Assembly: GCA_022984795.1 (NCBI GenBank)
Contig: JALIHJ010000025.1
Coordinates: 186,001 to 250,000 of the forward strand
DNA length: 64,000 nucleotides
Source of the DNA: Fabrea salina
Lineage: Eukaryota > Ciliophora > Heterotrichea > Heterotrichida > Fabreidae
Reading direction: 5' to 3'
Part shown: positions 9,360 to 19,000 of the stretch, in pieces
Layout of the letters: every line of letters begins with the position of its first letter
Numbering within the stretch: position 1 is the stretch's first letter
The notes under the pieces: generated by a model
What the model was told of the DNA's origin: nothing
The model's database searches: none
The model's input: only the letters and a program-made list of their open reading frames with translations
Translations under genes and position numbers: made by a program

Positions 9360-9764
9360 ATGGACATAGAGTCAATGCCTCTTCAAGACCTGCAAGTCAT
9401 CAAATCTCAACTAGAAGAAGAAATGGACAAACTCTCAACTAGTTTTGGACAACTCAGAACCGCAGGCACAAAGTACTCAGCCTCCAGAGCAGCTTTAGAC
9501 AACCTTTCAGAAGGCGAAGTCTTAGTGCCCTTAACTTCTAGTCTTTACGTGCCCGGAACAGTTGTAGACTCCAACAACGTCCTAGTAGAGGTAGGTGCAG
9601 GTTACTACGTGAACAAGCAAAAACAACAAGCCAAAGAGTTCTGTGAAAGGAAGATCAAAATGCTCCGGGAAAATATGGACAAAGTTTCTAACTTAATCAC
9701 CCAAAGAAAAAGAACCCTTGAAGCTGTTGTCCAAAACATACAGAAAAAGTCTTCACAGTCTTAA
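9360..9764 (+). CDS. PFDN5: Prefoldin subunit 5 (alpha class)
   Basis: Predicted 134 residues. Two coiled-coil helices (about 5-50 and 90-130) flank a beta-hairpin region with LVPLTSSLYVPGTV and LVEVGAGYYV, diagnostic of alpha-class prefoldin subunits and closest to subunit 5/GIM5. Prefoldin is the cytosolic hexameric co-chaperone that passes nascent actin and tubulin to the TRiC/CCT chaperonin. Length matches the family. The ATG at 9360 is the first in frame. The gene shares a 57-bp divergent promoter space with the ANKRD13-like gene. Confidence 0.9.
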   Translation: MDIESMPLQDLQVIKSQLEEEMDKLSTSFGQLRTAGTKYSASRAALDNLSEGEVLVPLTSSLYVPGTVVDSNNVLVEVGAGYYVNKQKQQAKEFCERKIKMLRENMDKVSNLITQRKRTLEAVVQNIQKKSSQS

Positions 9765-9777
9765 TAACATAATCAAT

Positions 9778-10557
9778 ATGAGCAAAGCTTCCGTTAGGCT
9801 AGCCCAACTTAAGAAGTCCCAAAAAGAAACCGAAGCTCAAAAGCAAATGCTCCAAAGCCGAGTTAACTATTTGTTGCAAGAAAAAAAAAGAATATCCAAA
9901 AGCCTTGAAAAAACCCAAAAGCGCATAGCTGAAGTTAACTACTTCAAGCTCATCCACGACGAAAAAAGGTTCGAAAAGTCTTTTCACAGCGAAGCAAAAG
10001 CAAAAGCCTTAGAAGACCAAAGAAGAAAAAACAAAGACTTCAAAGAAACCCTAGAAAAGAACAAAAGCTCAGTTCGCAACTGGTTTGAAAACCAAAAAGT
10101 TCTAAAAGCCAACAAATTGAAGCAAGAAAAAGAACTCCAAGAACAAAAGATCATTAAAGACTCCCAAGAAATGATGTTCCTCAAAGAGTACAAAGCAAAC
10201 CAAATTAGGAAGTACAAAGTCTTTGCCTTCGAAAAAATGGCTGAAAAGAAAAGCAGGGTGCTTCAAGACAACCGTAAAACCTTCAAAGAAAAGATCCAAA
10301 ACGAAGTTAAACTCAGAGAAGCCAAACTCAAAGAACACAAAGAACTAGAGCAACTAGAAGCTGAACTAATTAAGAAACTAGAAAACACTCAACAAATTCA
10401 AAAGCAAGCTTACGAAAACTTAAACGCTGTGTTTGAAGGCTCAGAGCACTTGTCAAGCAAAACTCCTACTGAAGAAGGCTCCAACTATACTAGTTTCTAC
10501 TCCTCAGCACTTTTAGGAACACAAATCAACCTGTCCTTTAATGGAAATAACTCTTAA
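9778..10557 (+). CDS. Lys/Glu-rich coiled-coil protein, unknown function
   Basis: Predicted 259 residues from the ATG at 9778, which lies 13 bp beyond the prefoldin stop. Nearly the whole chain (about 5-220) is a charged alpha-helical coiled coil, with a polar Ser/Thr-rich tail (about 220-259). I do not recognise a family. Such proteins are common in ciliary and cortical structures of ciliates, but nothing in the sequence proves that location. Confidence 0.75.
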   Translation: MSKASVRLAQLKKSQKETEAQKQMLQSRVNYLLQEKKRISKSLEKTQKRIAEVNYFKLIHDEKRFEKSFHSEAKAKALEDQRRKNKDFKETLEKNKSSVRNWFENQKVLKANKLKQEKELQEQKIIKDSQEMMFLKEYKANQIRKYKVFAFEKMAEKKSRVLQDNRKTFKEKIQNEVKLREAKLKEHKELEQLEAELIKKLENTQQIQKQAYENLNAVFEGSEHLSSKTPTEEGSNYTSFYSSALLGTQINLSFNGNNS

Positions 10558-10625
10558 TACTAACAGCACTTTAAAGTCTTCATTTTTTAGAGCTGGCTTA
10601 ATAAACCACTCCAAAACTCTTTAGA

Positions 10626-10973
10626 TTAGTTAAAAATAAGATTACTGTGTAAGTTTTGTGTCAAGAGCCATTGGACCACTTCGATCAGAGCTTCTAGTTC
10701 AGAGTCAGAGACCTTAGAGTTCTGGTTTTTATTAGTAACTCGAAGTACATGTTTTGGTTTCCTGCGTGAAAAAGAGTAGATCTTCCTTTTGGCTACGCGC
10801 TTGACACTCGCAAAGCGTTTTTTACAAAATGGGCAGGTGTTTTCTGTTTCTGCCCATCTTGCGATGCAGTCGAAGCAAAATATATGGGTGCATGAGTCTA
10901 GTTGTCCTTGTAACGAAACAACCCCCATGCAAATGCCGCATTCTTCTGATCGCTTTCTGAACCTTGTAAGCAT
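10626..10973 (-). CDS. Small C3HC4 RING finger protein, PHRF1-like
   Basis: Predicted 115 residues. The RING spans about residues 12-52: CGIC, then the LDSCTHIFCFDCIARWA block, then CPFCKKRF. That spacing fits C3HC4. The LDSCxHxFCFxCI form is most like the RING of PHRF1/SCAF-type nuclear proteins. A basic stretch follows. E3 ubiquitin ligase activity is inferred from the RING only. Confidence 0.8.
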   Translation of the reverse strand: MLTRFRKRSEECGICMGVVSLQGQLDSCTHIFCFDCIARWAETENTCPFCKKRFASVKRVAKRKIYSFSRRKPKHVLRVTNKNQNSKVSDSELEALIEVVQWLLTQNLHSNLIFN

Positions 10974-11039
10974 TAAACTTATTTATAAGGAATTATTCTC
11001 TCTGAACATTCATGCTTATTTAAATTGCTATTGCGTACA

Positions 11040-12038
11040 TTAAGGTAGCCCGTCTGGATACTTGCACTGAGTGAGCCAAGGGTGTGCAAGGGCCTCAGCA
11101 GCAGTGGGCCTCTGCTCTATGTCCAAACACAGCAGCTTAGACAAAAAGTCAATGAACATAGAGTCTTCAGACCTGACTCTACTCAGCAAAGAAGACTTTT
11201 TGGGAACGAAAATGTGGACCTTCCTGGATCCCCCCATTGAGTTGTCCTCGGACTTCATAGTTTCTTCGTTTGGGTCCACAAGTTTGTAAACGAGCTTTTC
11301 TTTAGTGAAAAAAGCGTTTATGTGGCGCCCTTCCTTGAAGATATAGTCAGGAAAAGGCCCTACTATACTAATGATTCTAGCTATGAGGCCTTGAATGCAC
11401 TCGTTCTGGAACAACACGTTTCCTGTCCAAAGCTCTGCCAAAATGCATCCTAGAGACCATATGTCAATTCCGTAGTTGTACTTGCACCCAAGAATGACTT
11501 CAGGTGCTCTATAAGAACGACTTTGCACGTAAGAGCTCAGGTGGTCGTGTATGTAGCAACTAGACCCTAAGTCTATGATTTTGACAATGCACTTAGAGTA
11601 ACTCTTTATAAGTATGTTTTCGGGTTTCAAGTCGCAGTGGAGCAACCTCAAGGAGTGAAAGTACTCTAGGGCTTTGAGTACTTGGCAAGCTACTTTTTGG
11701 ATGCGTCCTAGTGTGAAGTAAGGTTCTTCTTCGCTTTCTCTGTTGAACTTGTAGTACTCGTACAAGTTGTCCCTTAAAAGTTCTGTGACAATTATCAAGT
11801 GCTCGCGGTGGTAAAAAAAGTCTATGATTTTAAGAGTGTTGTGGTCGTCAGGGTCTCCGTTTTCAAGGGTGTACAAGAGGAGTTTGATTTCGTCTATGCT
11901 TTGGTCAATGTAGTCTTTGTTGTTTTCTATGATCTTTAAGCAAACCATTTGGTCTGTGTGCACGTCCAGGCACTGAATGGCTTTGCTGAAAGCAGCTGAC
12001 CCCAAGAATTCAATTACTTTGTACCTGCCAGCTATCAT
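11040..12038 (-). CDS. DYRK-family protein kinase domain (3' part of split LisH-DYRK gene)
   Basis: From the ATG at 12038 this gives 332 residues covering a complete kinase domain. It has a GSAAFSKA glycine loop, LKIIENN lysine, HCDLKPEN catalytic loop, DLG in place of DFG, and YVQSRSYRAPE activation loop. The YxQSRxYR signature is that of DYRK kinases, which autophosphorylate the second tyrosine. Homologous frame extends upstream of the ATG (EFPVLVGS), continuous with the LisH-containing frame at 12035-12820, so the two are probably one 593-residue protein joined by a -1 shift at 12062-12068. Alternatively the kinase starts at this ATG, which overlaps the upstream TGA. Confidence 0.88.
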   Translation of the reverse strand: MIAGRYKVIEFLGSAAFSKAIQCLDVHTDQMVCLKIIENNKDYIDQSIDEIKLLLYTLENGDPDDHNTLKIIDFFYHREHLIIVTELLRDNLYEYYKFNRESEEEPYFTLGRIQKVACQVLKALEYFHSLRLLHCDLKPENILIKSYSKCIVKIIDLGSSCYIHDHLSSYVQSRSYRAPEVILGCKYNYGIDIWSLGCILAELWTGNVLFQNECIQGLIARIISIVGPFPDYIFKEGRHINAFFTKEKLVYKLVDPNEETMKSEDNSMGGSRKVHIFVPKKSSLLSRVRSEDSMFIDFLSKLLCLDIEQRPTAAEALAHPWLTQCKYPDGLP

Positions 12039-12820
12039 GCTTCCCACAAGCACAGGGAATTCTTTTTTTCTTCAAATCCAGTTTTCCTCATATTAGTTAC
12101 TACTTTTAAGTTGAAGCAGTCATAGGTCACTCCGTCCAACTCTTTGGGGTAAAAGCTGTCTTGGCTGTTAGGGAACTTTATGTGTTCAGGAAAGTGTGTT
12201 TTGTATATACTTTTGTCTTCGTTGCGTCTTTTCTGGTGGTAAGCAGATCTTTCAGGGAAGTTGAACTTAGCAGCAAGTTGTCTGCTGACTTCTTCTACGT
12301 CTTCTTCTTTGCACTCGTAAACTTCGTACCCAGGGTCAAAGTCGTTTTCGTATTCGTCTTCAAAGTCTTCAGAAATTTCTCTTCCGTAAGACTTGTTTAG
12401 GTGGGTTCTGGAGTTGGACATGTAAGAAGAACTTTGGCCAGTTTGGTTTAAAACTTGAGAAGAGTTGTTGGCACTTTCAGAGTCCATGAAGAGTTGGTCC
12501 GCGCAAGAAATCATTTTTTTGAAAGCTTTGATTTGAAACAAGCCGTCGGGGTTGGAGTCTACAGCTTTACTGTGAGCTACTCCTTTTTTGCTTAGGAGTT
12601 TGGTCATTAAGTTTTCCATGACAGCTTCTTTTTCTTCAGAGTTATCTTCTTTGTTTTCTTTGGAGCCCACAACTAAGTCGAGTTTTTGTAAAAGGTGAGT
12701 TTCTTCTTCGGAGAGTTCTGAGTCAAAACTAAGCGATTTCATAACTTCTTTGAGCTTGCCAGCTGACTTAAACAAGTGCTCAGATTCGAGGTACTCAACT
12801 ATCCGATTAAACAATTCCAT
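12035..12820 (-). CDS. LisH-containing N-terminal part of the split DYRK kinase gene
   Basis: The frame has 261 codons. Residues about 1-30 match a LisH dimerisation motif (NRIVEYLESEHLFKSAGKLKE). The middle is acidic and disordered. Its end reads VTNMRKTGFEEKK, the segment that in plant and protist DYRKs runs directly into EFPVxVGSxIAGRYKV. Here a run of seven A's leaves the reading out of frame, so the ORF ends after nine unrelated codons at TGA. The expected continuation is encoded in the -1 frame of the next ORF. Explanations: programmed -1 frameshifting, stop-start reinitiation, or a one-base homopolymer assembly error. Confidence 0.8.
   Translation of the reverse strand: MELFNRIVEYLESEHLFKSAGKLKEVMKSLSFDSELSEEETHLLQKLDLVVGSKENKEDNSEEKEAVMENLMTKLLSKKGVAHSKAVDSNPDGLFQIKAFKKMISCADQLFMDSESANNSSQVLNQTGQSSSYMSNSRTHLNKSYGREISEDFEDEYENDFDPGYEVYECKEEDVEEVSRQLAAKFNFPERSAYHQKRRNEDKSIYKTHFPEHIKFPNSQDSFYPKELDGVTYDCFNLKVVTNMRKTGFEEKKNSLCLWEA
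12062..12068 (-). promoter_or_regulatory. Candidate -1 frameshift site A AAA AAG in LisH-DYRK gene
   Basis: On the minus strand the zero-frame codons are GAA AAA AAG, giving the canonical slippery heptamer X XXY YYZ. A -1 slip puts GAA TTC CCT in frame and restores the conserved EFPV segment exactly. A weak 5-bp hairpin (TGCTT/AAGCA) lies 9 nt downstream. The stop TGA (12037-12035) overlaps the kinase ATG (12038-12036) as ATGA. Confidence 0.5.
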
Positions 12821-12854
12821 TTATAACTCCAAGTATTTAAGCATGAATTAAGAA

Positions 12855-13658
12855 TTACTCAACTAATTCAAAAACTGGCTGAACAGGTTCTTTTTTGCGG
12901 CGCTTTATCATGTCTCTTAGGTTGCCTGCTTTTCTTTCGGGTCTTTGTTCTAGCCATCTTTCGATTTTTCTTTGTTGCAAGTGGTCTAGTTCGTTCACAG
13001 CTATTTTGAAGTCAGGCCAACTTTTTTGTAAGTGAATAAGTTGTTCTTTGGTGCCTTTGAGGGTAGGGGCTCTTTTGCTGTCTAACAACTGAACACAAAT
13101 ACCAAATACCACTGCTGGAACTAGGCTCCCAAAAGTCTTTTGCAAGTGAGTGTAAGCAATGTCTGAGATAGTTCCTGACTTATGGAAGCAGTGACTGCAC
13201 AGAATGTAGGCGGTACTTTCGTAGGGGCAATTTGAAGAAATGTACTCTAAGGTTTTTTTAGCTTCATTCCTGATGAAAGCTTTTTCGTTAATGGCTTTTA
13301 TAAGGAGAATAGGGAGAGCTAACTCCACAAAAGACTCCATTCCGTAACGGGGTGCCATGAAGATTTCAGATAAAAGCATAAGGGCGTGTTTGCTCACGCT
13401 AGATCGGATAGAGTCGATCAACTCCAGTACCTTGTGGGCGGATTGTGCCCAAACTAGGCACAAATCTTCCCACCTGAATTTGTTAAACGCGCGTAGTTGT
13501 TGAATAGCTAAGAAGTTGTCTTTCCAATCTTCAGAATGCAGTGCTTGCAGTACTGCTGGCAGTTCTTCGTCTGTTGGCTGTAACTCTTGATACTCTAAGT
13601 ACTCTACCCCTGCGCCAGAATCTTCGTTAACTATTTCAGTTGGAGTTGTTCTGTTCAT
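12855..13658 (-). CDS. HEAT/TOG-like helical repeat protein
   Basis: Predicted 267 residues from the ATG at 13658. The whole chain is alpha-helical with paired helices, such as EDWKDNFLAIQQLRAFNKF and SVSKHALMLLSEIF, and EAKKTLEYIS further on. This spacing resembles the CLASP/TOG fold that binds tubulin, as in TOGARAM and CLASP proteins. The C-terminus is basic (MIKRRKKE). A tubulin role is inference from the fold pattern. Confidence 0.65.
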   Translation of the reverse strand: MNRTTPTEIVNEDSGAGVEYLEYQELQPTDEELPAVLQALHSEDWKDNFLAIQQLRAFNKFRWEDLCLVWAQSAHKVLELIDSIRSSVSKHALMLLSEIFMAPRYGMESFVELALPILLIKAINEKAFIRNEAKKTLEYISSNCPYESTAYILCSHCFHKSGTISDIAYTHLQKTFGSLVPAVVFGICVQLLDSKRAPTLKGTKEQLIHLQKSWPDFKIAVNELDHLQQRKIERWLEQRPERKAGNLRDMIKRRKKEPVQPVFELVE

Positions 13659-13813
13659 ATGATTATAAAATGGTCCAGCAACCAGCTTTTTCAAAAAACT
13701 CGTTACTAACCCAAAGCAGCCATAGGTAAAAATATTAACAACTGTGCCCTCACTAAAGCTTAACTACTTAGGGAGTGTGCTCAGTGGAACAGTAATCTCC
13801 ATCACTAATAAAA

Positions 13814-14215
13814 ATGCACTTGCTCGGTGAGTACTTTGACGAGAGGGAATGGTTGTTGGACTTCCACAGTCCTTTCTACATGATTCGCAAAGAAGACCTT
13901 ATGAACGCAAGTGGCTTTGCTGCTACCAAAGGCATGAAAGAAACAATGTCAAGCATGTACTTGTCTTGCACTAAGTATGACCGCATGTTCAGACAATGCA
14001 TCAACACCTTTGGCTCAGCACTCATTACTGACAAGTTCAATTTAAAACACGCTGACTGCAACAAGATTTTGGACGCTTTCGTTTACTGCTACAAGAATCA
14101 TCAGTGGTTCCACGAGATGAAAAAGTACCATCCTGAAAGGTTCAATTCCTGGAAAGGAACTAAGGAGTGGAAGGGTTACAGCAACTCTACTTACATCACT
14201 CCCGCAGACATCTAA
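13814..14215 (+). CDS. Twin CX9C (CHCH-type) protein, probably mitochondrial
   Basis: Predicted 133 residues. Two helices carry C52-x9-C62 and C82-x9-C92, the twin CX9C arrangement of proteins imported into the mitochondrial intermembrane space by the Mia40 relay. Family members include respiratory complex I and IV subunits and assembly factors. The N-terminal 45 residues and a Trp/Lys-rich tail do not let me choose among them. Size and a cysteine-free remainder fit a structural complex I subunit of the NDUFA8/NDUFS5 type, as a guess. Confidence 0.65.
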   Translation: MHLLGEYFDEREWLLDFHSPFYMIRKEDLMNASGFAATKGMKETMSSMYLSCTKYDRMFRQCINTFGSALITDKFNLKHADCNKILDAFVYCYKNHQWFHEMKKYHPERFNSWKGTKEWKGYSNSTYITPADI

Positions 14216-14245
14216 CTAACATCTTCTAGTTAAGCAGTAATTAAG

Positions 14246-16018
14246 ATGTCTGAAAAGCTTTCAGAAGTCAGGCAACTAATGCTCCAGGCTGGAGTGGATG
14301 CTTACTTTTTGCCTCACAACGATCCTCACAACAACGAGTACCTAGCTGAGCCTGACAAAAGAATGCCTTTCATCAGTGGGTTTAAGGGGTCTAATGGGCA
14401 AATGCTTATCACCCAGTCGCAAGCCCTTTTATGGACAGATGGAAGATACTGGATAGCTGCCGGAAAAGAACTTTACGAAGGGTGGACTCTTATGAAACTC
14501 AAAAAGGGAGAACCTAGGTACTACGAGTGGGTAGTTCAGAACTTGCCGAAGGGTTCTGTAGTGGGGTTCGACCCTAAGATAATCACAGCCGAAGCTTTGG
14601 AAAACAGAAGAAAGTACTTCCAAGACCTAGGGTATGAGTTCAGAGCTGTGGAACAGAATCTAGTCAACTCAGTCTGGAGTGACAGGCCTGGATACAGCCA
14701 AGAGCCCGTGAGTGTTTTAGATGTTCAGTACTCAGGAGCTTCTATAAAGGACAAAGTTAACCAAATCCGACCTAAGATGAAAGAACTCAACCAGCACTAC
14801 TTGTTTACAGGAGTCATGGACGAGATTGCTTGGCTGCTTAACTTGCGAGGAAATGACATTGAGTACAACCCTTTGTTTTTTTCCTACTTGCTAGTGCACA
14901 TTCCTAACGACCATGAGTTCAACCTCCACTTGTTTGTTAACTACCACAAAGTAGAACCTATTCACAGTTACCTTAGAGAAAACCATGTGACTATACATGA
15001 CTATTCAGACGTAGAGCACTTCATAACTGAAGTCACTAGTCCTGTTGTTATTGACAAAAGCGAAACCAACTACTTTATTTTCTCTAAACTCAAAGAACCT
15101 TTCCACACTAAGTCAATCATTTCTCACTTAAAAGCTATCAAAAACAGCACTGAGTGTGAAGGGTTCAGGAACTGCCACATCAGGGATGGAATAGCTGTTT
15201 GCAGGTACTTTGCTTGGCTAAAAGATCAACTCCACAAAGGCAACCAAGTGACTGAGTGGACTGGAAGCGAAGAACTTCGTAAACTCAGAGCAGAAGAACC
15301 TCTGAACAAAGGGCTTTCTTTTTCAACTATATCTTCAGTAGGACCTAACGCTGCAATTATCCACTACGAACCTACTGAGGAGTCAGCAGCTCAAATCACT
15401 GCTCAGTCAATATACTTGCTGGACTCAGGAGGTCACTACTTAGACGGCACAACAGACACCACTCGTACAGTGCACTTCGGAGAGCCAAGTGACTGGGAAA
15501 AGGAGTGTTACACCAGAGTTCTTCTCGGAAACCTAGACTTGCTTAGAGTTGTTTGGCCTAGGTGGAGTAACCTCAGTGGGAACGAAATGGAACTTCTTGC
15601 TAGAAGGCATTTGTGGGAAAAAGGCCTGGATTTTCAACACGCCACAGGACACGGAGTGGGCCATTATTTGTGTGTGCACGAAGGTCCCCAAGTTCTATCC
15701 ATAGGGTGTAAAGAGCCCTTTGAAGTAGGCATGAACGTAACTAACGAGCCTGGGTACTATGAAGAAGGAGCTTTTGGAATCAGAATAGAAGACGTGATGT
15801 TAGTGGTTGAGAAGAACCCTGGATTCATTGGATTTGAAAACGTGACTATGGTTCCTTATGAAAAGAAGCTAATGAAGCTTGGAATGATTTCAGACAAGGA
15901 CAAGGAGTTTATAAACAACTACCACTCTGTGGTATGGGATAAACTCAGCAAAGTTTTGGAAGAAAGAAGAGATTACTTTACCCTTGAGTGGCTTCGCGAA
16001 GCAACTTCCCCAATATAA
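14246..16018 (+). CDS. Xaa-Pro aminopeptidase (peptidase M24B)
   Basis: Predicted 590 residues, normal for cytosolic APP1/XPNPEP1. It has two creatinase-like N-terminal domains, then the pita-bread catalytic domain (about 300-530). All five metal ligands are visible: Asp in LLDSGGHY, Asp in DGTTDTTRT, His in the GHGVGHYL to HEGP region, Glu in TNEPGYY and Glu in RIEDV. It removes the N-terminal residue before proline and uses two divalent ions, usually manganese. No signal peptide, so cytosolic. Normal C-terminal extension is present. Confidence 0.95.
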   Translation: MSEKLSEVRQLMLQAGVDAYFLPHNDPHNNEYLAEPDKRMPFISGFKGSNGQMLITQSQALLWTDGRYWIAAGKELYEGWTLMKLKKGEPRYYEWVVQNLPKGSVVGFDPKIITAEALENRRKYFQDLGYEFRAVEQNLVNSVWSDRPGYSQEPVSVLDVQYSGASIKDKVNQIRPKMKELNQHYLFTGVMDEIAWLLNLRGNDIEYNPLFFSYLLVHIPNDHEFNLHLFVNYHKVEPIHSYLRENHVTIHDYSDVEHFITEVTSPVVIDKSETNYFIFSKLKEPFHTKSIISHLKAIKNSTECEGFRNCHIRDGIAVCRYFAWLKDQLHKGNQVTEWTGSEELRKLRAEEPLNKGLSFSTISSVGPNAAIIHYEPTEESAAQITAQSIYLLDSGGHYLDGTTDTTRTVHFGEPSDWEKECYTRVLLGNLDLLRVVWPRWSNLSGNEMELLARRHLWEKGLDFQHATGHGVGHYLCVHEGPQVLSIGCKEPFEVGMNVTNEPGYYEEGAFGIRIEDVMLVVEKNPGFIGFENVTMVPYEKKLMKLGMISDKDKEFINNYHSVVWDKLSKVLEERRDYFTLEWLREATSPI

Positions 16019-16059
16019 TAACTTACTAGAATGGTAAATTCAAGTTTAAATATTCAGAA

Positions 16060-19000
16060 TTACATAGATCCAAGGGTGGCATCCCCGTCTCCGGGAAGTT
16101 GCTGCTCTTTCTTTCTTCTGAAGAACAAGAAAACGTCGTTTTTGTCTTTTTTGCAAGACTCTGGGTCCTGGAGTACTTCATCTCCGTTTTGAGTTTTTGA
16201 TTCTTCTTGGATTCTTGCTTGTTCTCTTCTTCTCTCAATAATTTCGCTGCTTTTTTTGGCTATCTTTTTGACTGTTTCAAGTAAACTCGAAACAAATTGG
16301 ATTATAAAGATGATGATTTGGAAAGCCATGAGGCAGAGGATGAGTATTTTGGTGACTAGTTCAATGGTGTCTTTGGGCTTGTCTTCAATTTCCATGTGCA
16401 GAAGTCCTACTAGACTGAACACAACTACTATTCCGATCTCCACAACTATGTTAGAGAACAGAATTATGTTTTCAGCAAAGGGCTTGTACATGATTATGAA
16501 CACCACGTTCAAGCAGCTGTGAGTAATGTTGATCATGGTTTGGAACACCACTGAGTGGGACAGAAACACTTGGTTGAGTATATAAACTACTCTTCTCAAA
16601 AAGAAGTAGGAGTAAAACTGCATACTGATCAGTCCGTTTTTGCCTTTGAACTCGTAAAAGAAGCTTCCCCAGACTTCGAAGAGGTCTGAGTCTTCGTTAA
16701 GGATCTTTTCTTTGTTTCTGTTTGAAAAGAATATTAAGAAGATGGGGGACACAAACATCAGTAAAGAAAACGTACTTGCTAGCACTGAGTCAGTCAAGCA
16801 TATTCCAGTTTCACAGCCTATGTAGAAAAAGTTGATCACACAGGCAAAACCTATTTCTAGGTAGGACTCTATCCACCATCTAATGAACACGTTGAACCTG
16901 AACTGACCCAGCAGTTTCTTGAACTTGTTCCTCATGCCTTCAAAGCACACTTTCGACAAAAGATACACTACAGGAATGGCTAGCAAGAAAATAACAAGCA
17001 TCTGAATGAGTTTGCCAGAGTTTAGTAGAAAAGAACTAGACTCAAAACCTACTGTTTGCATTGACTCTGAAGGCTTTTCAGCTTCGTCTTCAATGAAGAG
17101 TTCAAAAGCATTAGGCAGTATGTTGTAGTGTTGGAAGCCCACTAAGAAGTCCACAAGTGAAGAACTTATGTTGTAGTTGCCAACCGGAATAAAAGATATG
17201 ATTTGAATAGTGTTGATCAAACTCCAAGCACTCGAAGGGTTGGACATCAAAGCTGTTCCCACTGCCACAGTCGAAGCTGTTCCTATTTGTCCCACTGCTG
17301 CTGTCATTGCCCCAGCTTCTTGTTTTTCTTTGCTGGCAAAAAGAGTCCCTGATACGCTGTCTTGGCCTAGAAGGTTCTCAGACTCAGACTGGATGCTGGA
17401 AGGGTTGTAAAAGATGACTTCTACTTTCTGGCCTTCTTCTATGGGGTCTTGGCACTTAAGCGAGATAAAGTACTTGTTGGGTTTTTGCTTTTCGTAAGTG
17501 AAGGAACAGGTTGTGCCTTCTACCTTTACATTGAAATCTGAGAATTTCAGGTCGTTTTCTAGGTTTTCTGAGAAAACTAGAAACAAGCTGTTGTTTTCAG
17601 TCACTTCCAGAGCCACGCTGAAGTAGTTGCTTTCTTTGCAGGTTGCTTCTTCTTTTTTGAAGTTTTGGTTGCACACACAGTTCCCTGAATCGTCCACTGA
17701 AGCATTCGGAACACAGGTCAAACACTTAGTTTGAGTGCAGGTTTCACAGAGCTCAGAACACTCAACACAAGTTCCGTCTTGGTAGTAGTAGCCCTGGTTG
17801 CAAGTGCAAGTTGTGGAGTCTAGAAAAGAGTTAGCAGGACACACACAGTCTCCACTAGAGTCTTGGTAAGCATTAGTTGCTGTGCAGTCAATGCAGTTAG
17901 GATCCTCTTTGGTAGAACATCTTTGGCAGGTAGCTGTGCAGGGAGTGCAAGTTAAACCTGAAGGCTCTGAGTTGTAGTAGCCATCTTCACACACACAGGC
18001 ACTGTCGTAGAGTGAGGAGTTGGCTGGACAAACTTTGCACTCACAAGAAGTTCCAGAACAAACTATTCCTTCTTCAGGATTGTCACAAGCACATTCTCCT
18101 CCTGATAAAGAGGCACCAGTAGGGCACACACAGTTTCCACCAGAGTCTTGGTAAGCATTAGTTACTATGCAGTCAATGCAGTTAGAGTCTTCCTTAGTAG
18201 AGCACCTTTGGCAACCAGTAGTGCAGGGAGTGCAAGTCAAACCTGAAGGGTCTGAGTTGTAATAACCATCTTCGCACACACAAGTGCTGTCGTAGGGTGA
18301 TGAGTTAGTTGGGCACACGCAGTCTCCAGTAGCATCGTTAGAAGCATGGGTTACTCTGCAATTTACACTGCAATTAGGATCATCCACAGGGCACCTTCCA
18401 CAGTCAGTAGTGCACTGAGTGCAAGTCAAACCTGAAGGGTCTGAGTTGTAGTAGCCATCTTCGCACACACAAGTGCTGTCGTAGGGTGATGAGTTATCTG
18501 GGCATACGCAGTCTCCATTAGTGGGATCTTCGTAGGCATGGTTTATTGTACAGTCAACGCAGTTAGGGTCTTCTTTAGTAGTGCATCTTTGACAGTCAGT
18601 AGTACAAGAAGTGCAGGTCAATCCAGTTGAGGGTGAGTTGTAGTACCCGTCCTTGCAAACACACACACTATCATAGCGGGAAGATTGAGTAGGGCATGGC
18701 ACGCATTGGCAAGTGCCTGAAGAGCAATCCATTATTTCTTCGATATTGTCGCATACACATACTCCTCCTGTCATTGTGGAACCAGTGATACAAGTGCAAG
18801 TTCCTGACGGTGACTCTGAGGAGCCACTAGGGCATACACAGTCTCCATCAGAGTCCTTATAAGCATCAGTAGCTGTGCAAACAATGCAGTTAGGGTCATC
18901 TTTAGTGCTCGGACATCTTGTACAGGAAGTAGTGCAAGACTCGCAAGTTAAACCTGAAGGGTCTGAGTTGTAGTAAGTATCTTCACACACACAAGTGTTA

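Noticed and set aside
13659-13813. Box C/D snoRNA on the minus strand (GTGATGG ... CTGA)
   Set aside because: The C and D boxes lie only about 20 nt apart with no second D box, so it fits no C/D geometry.
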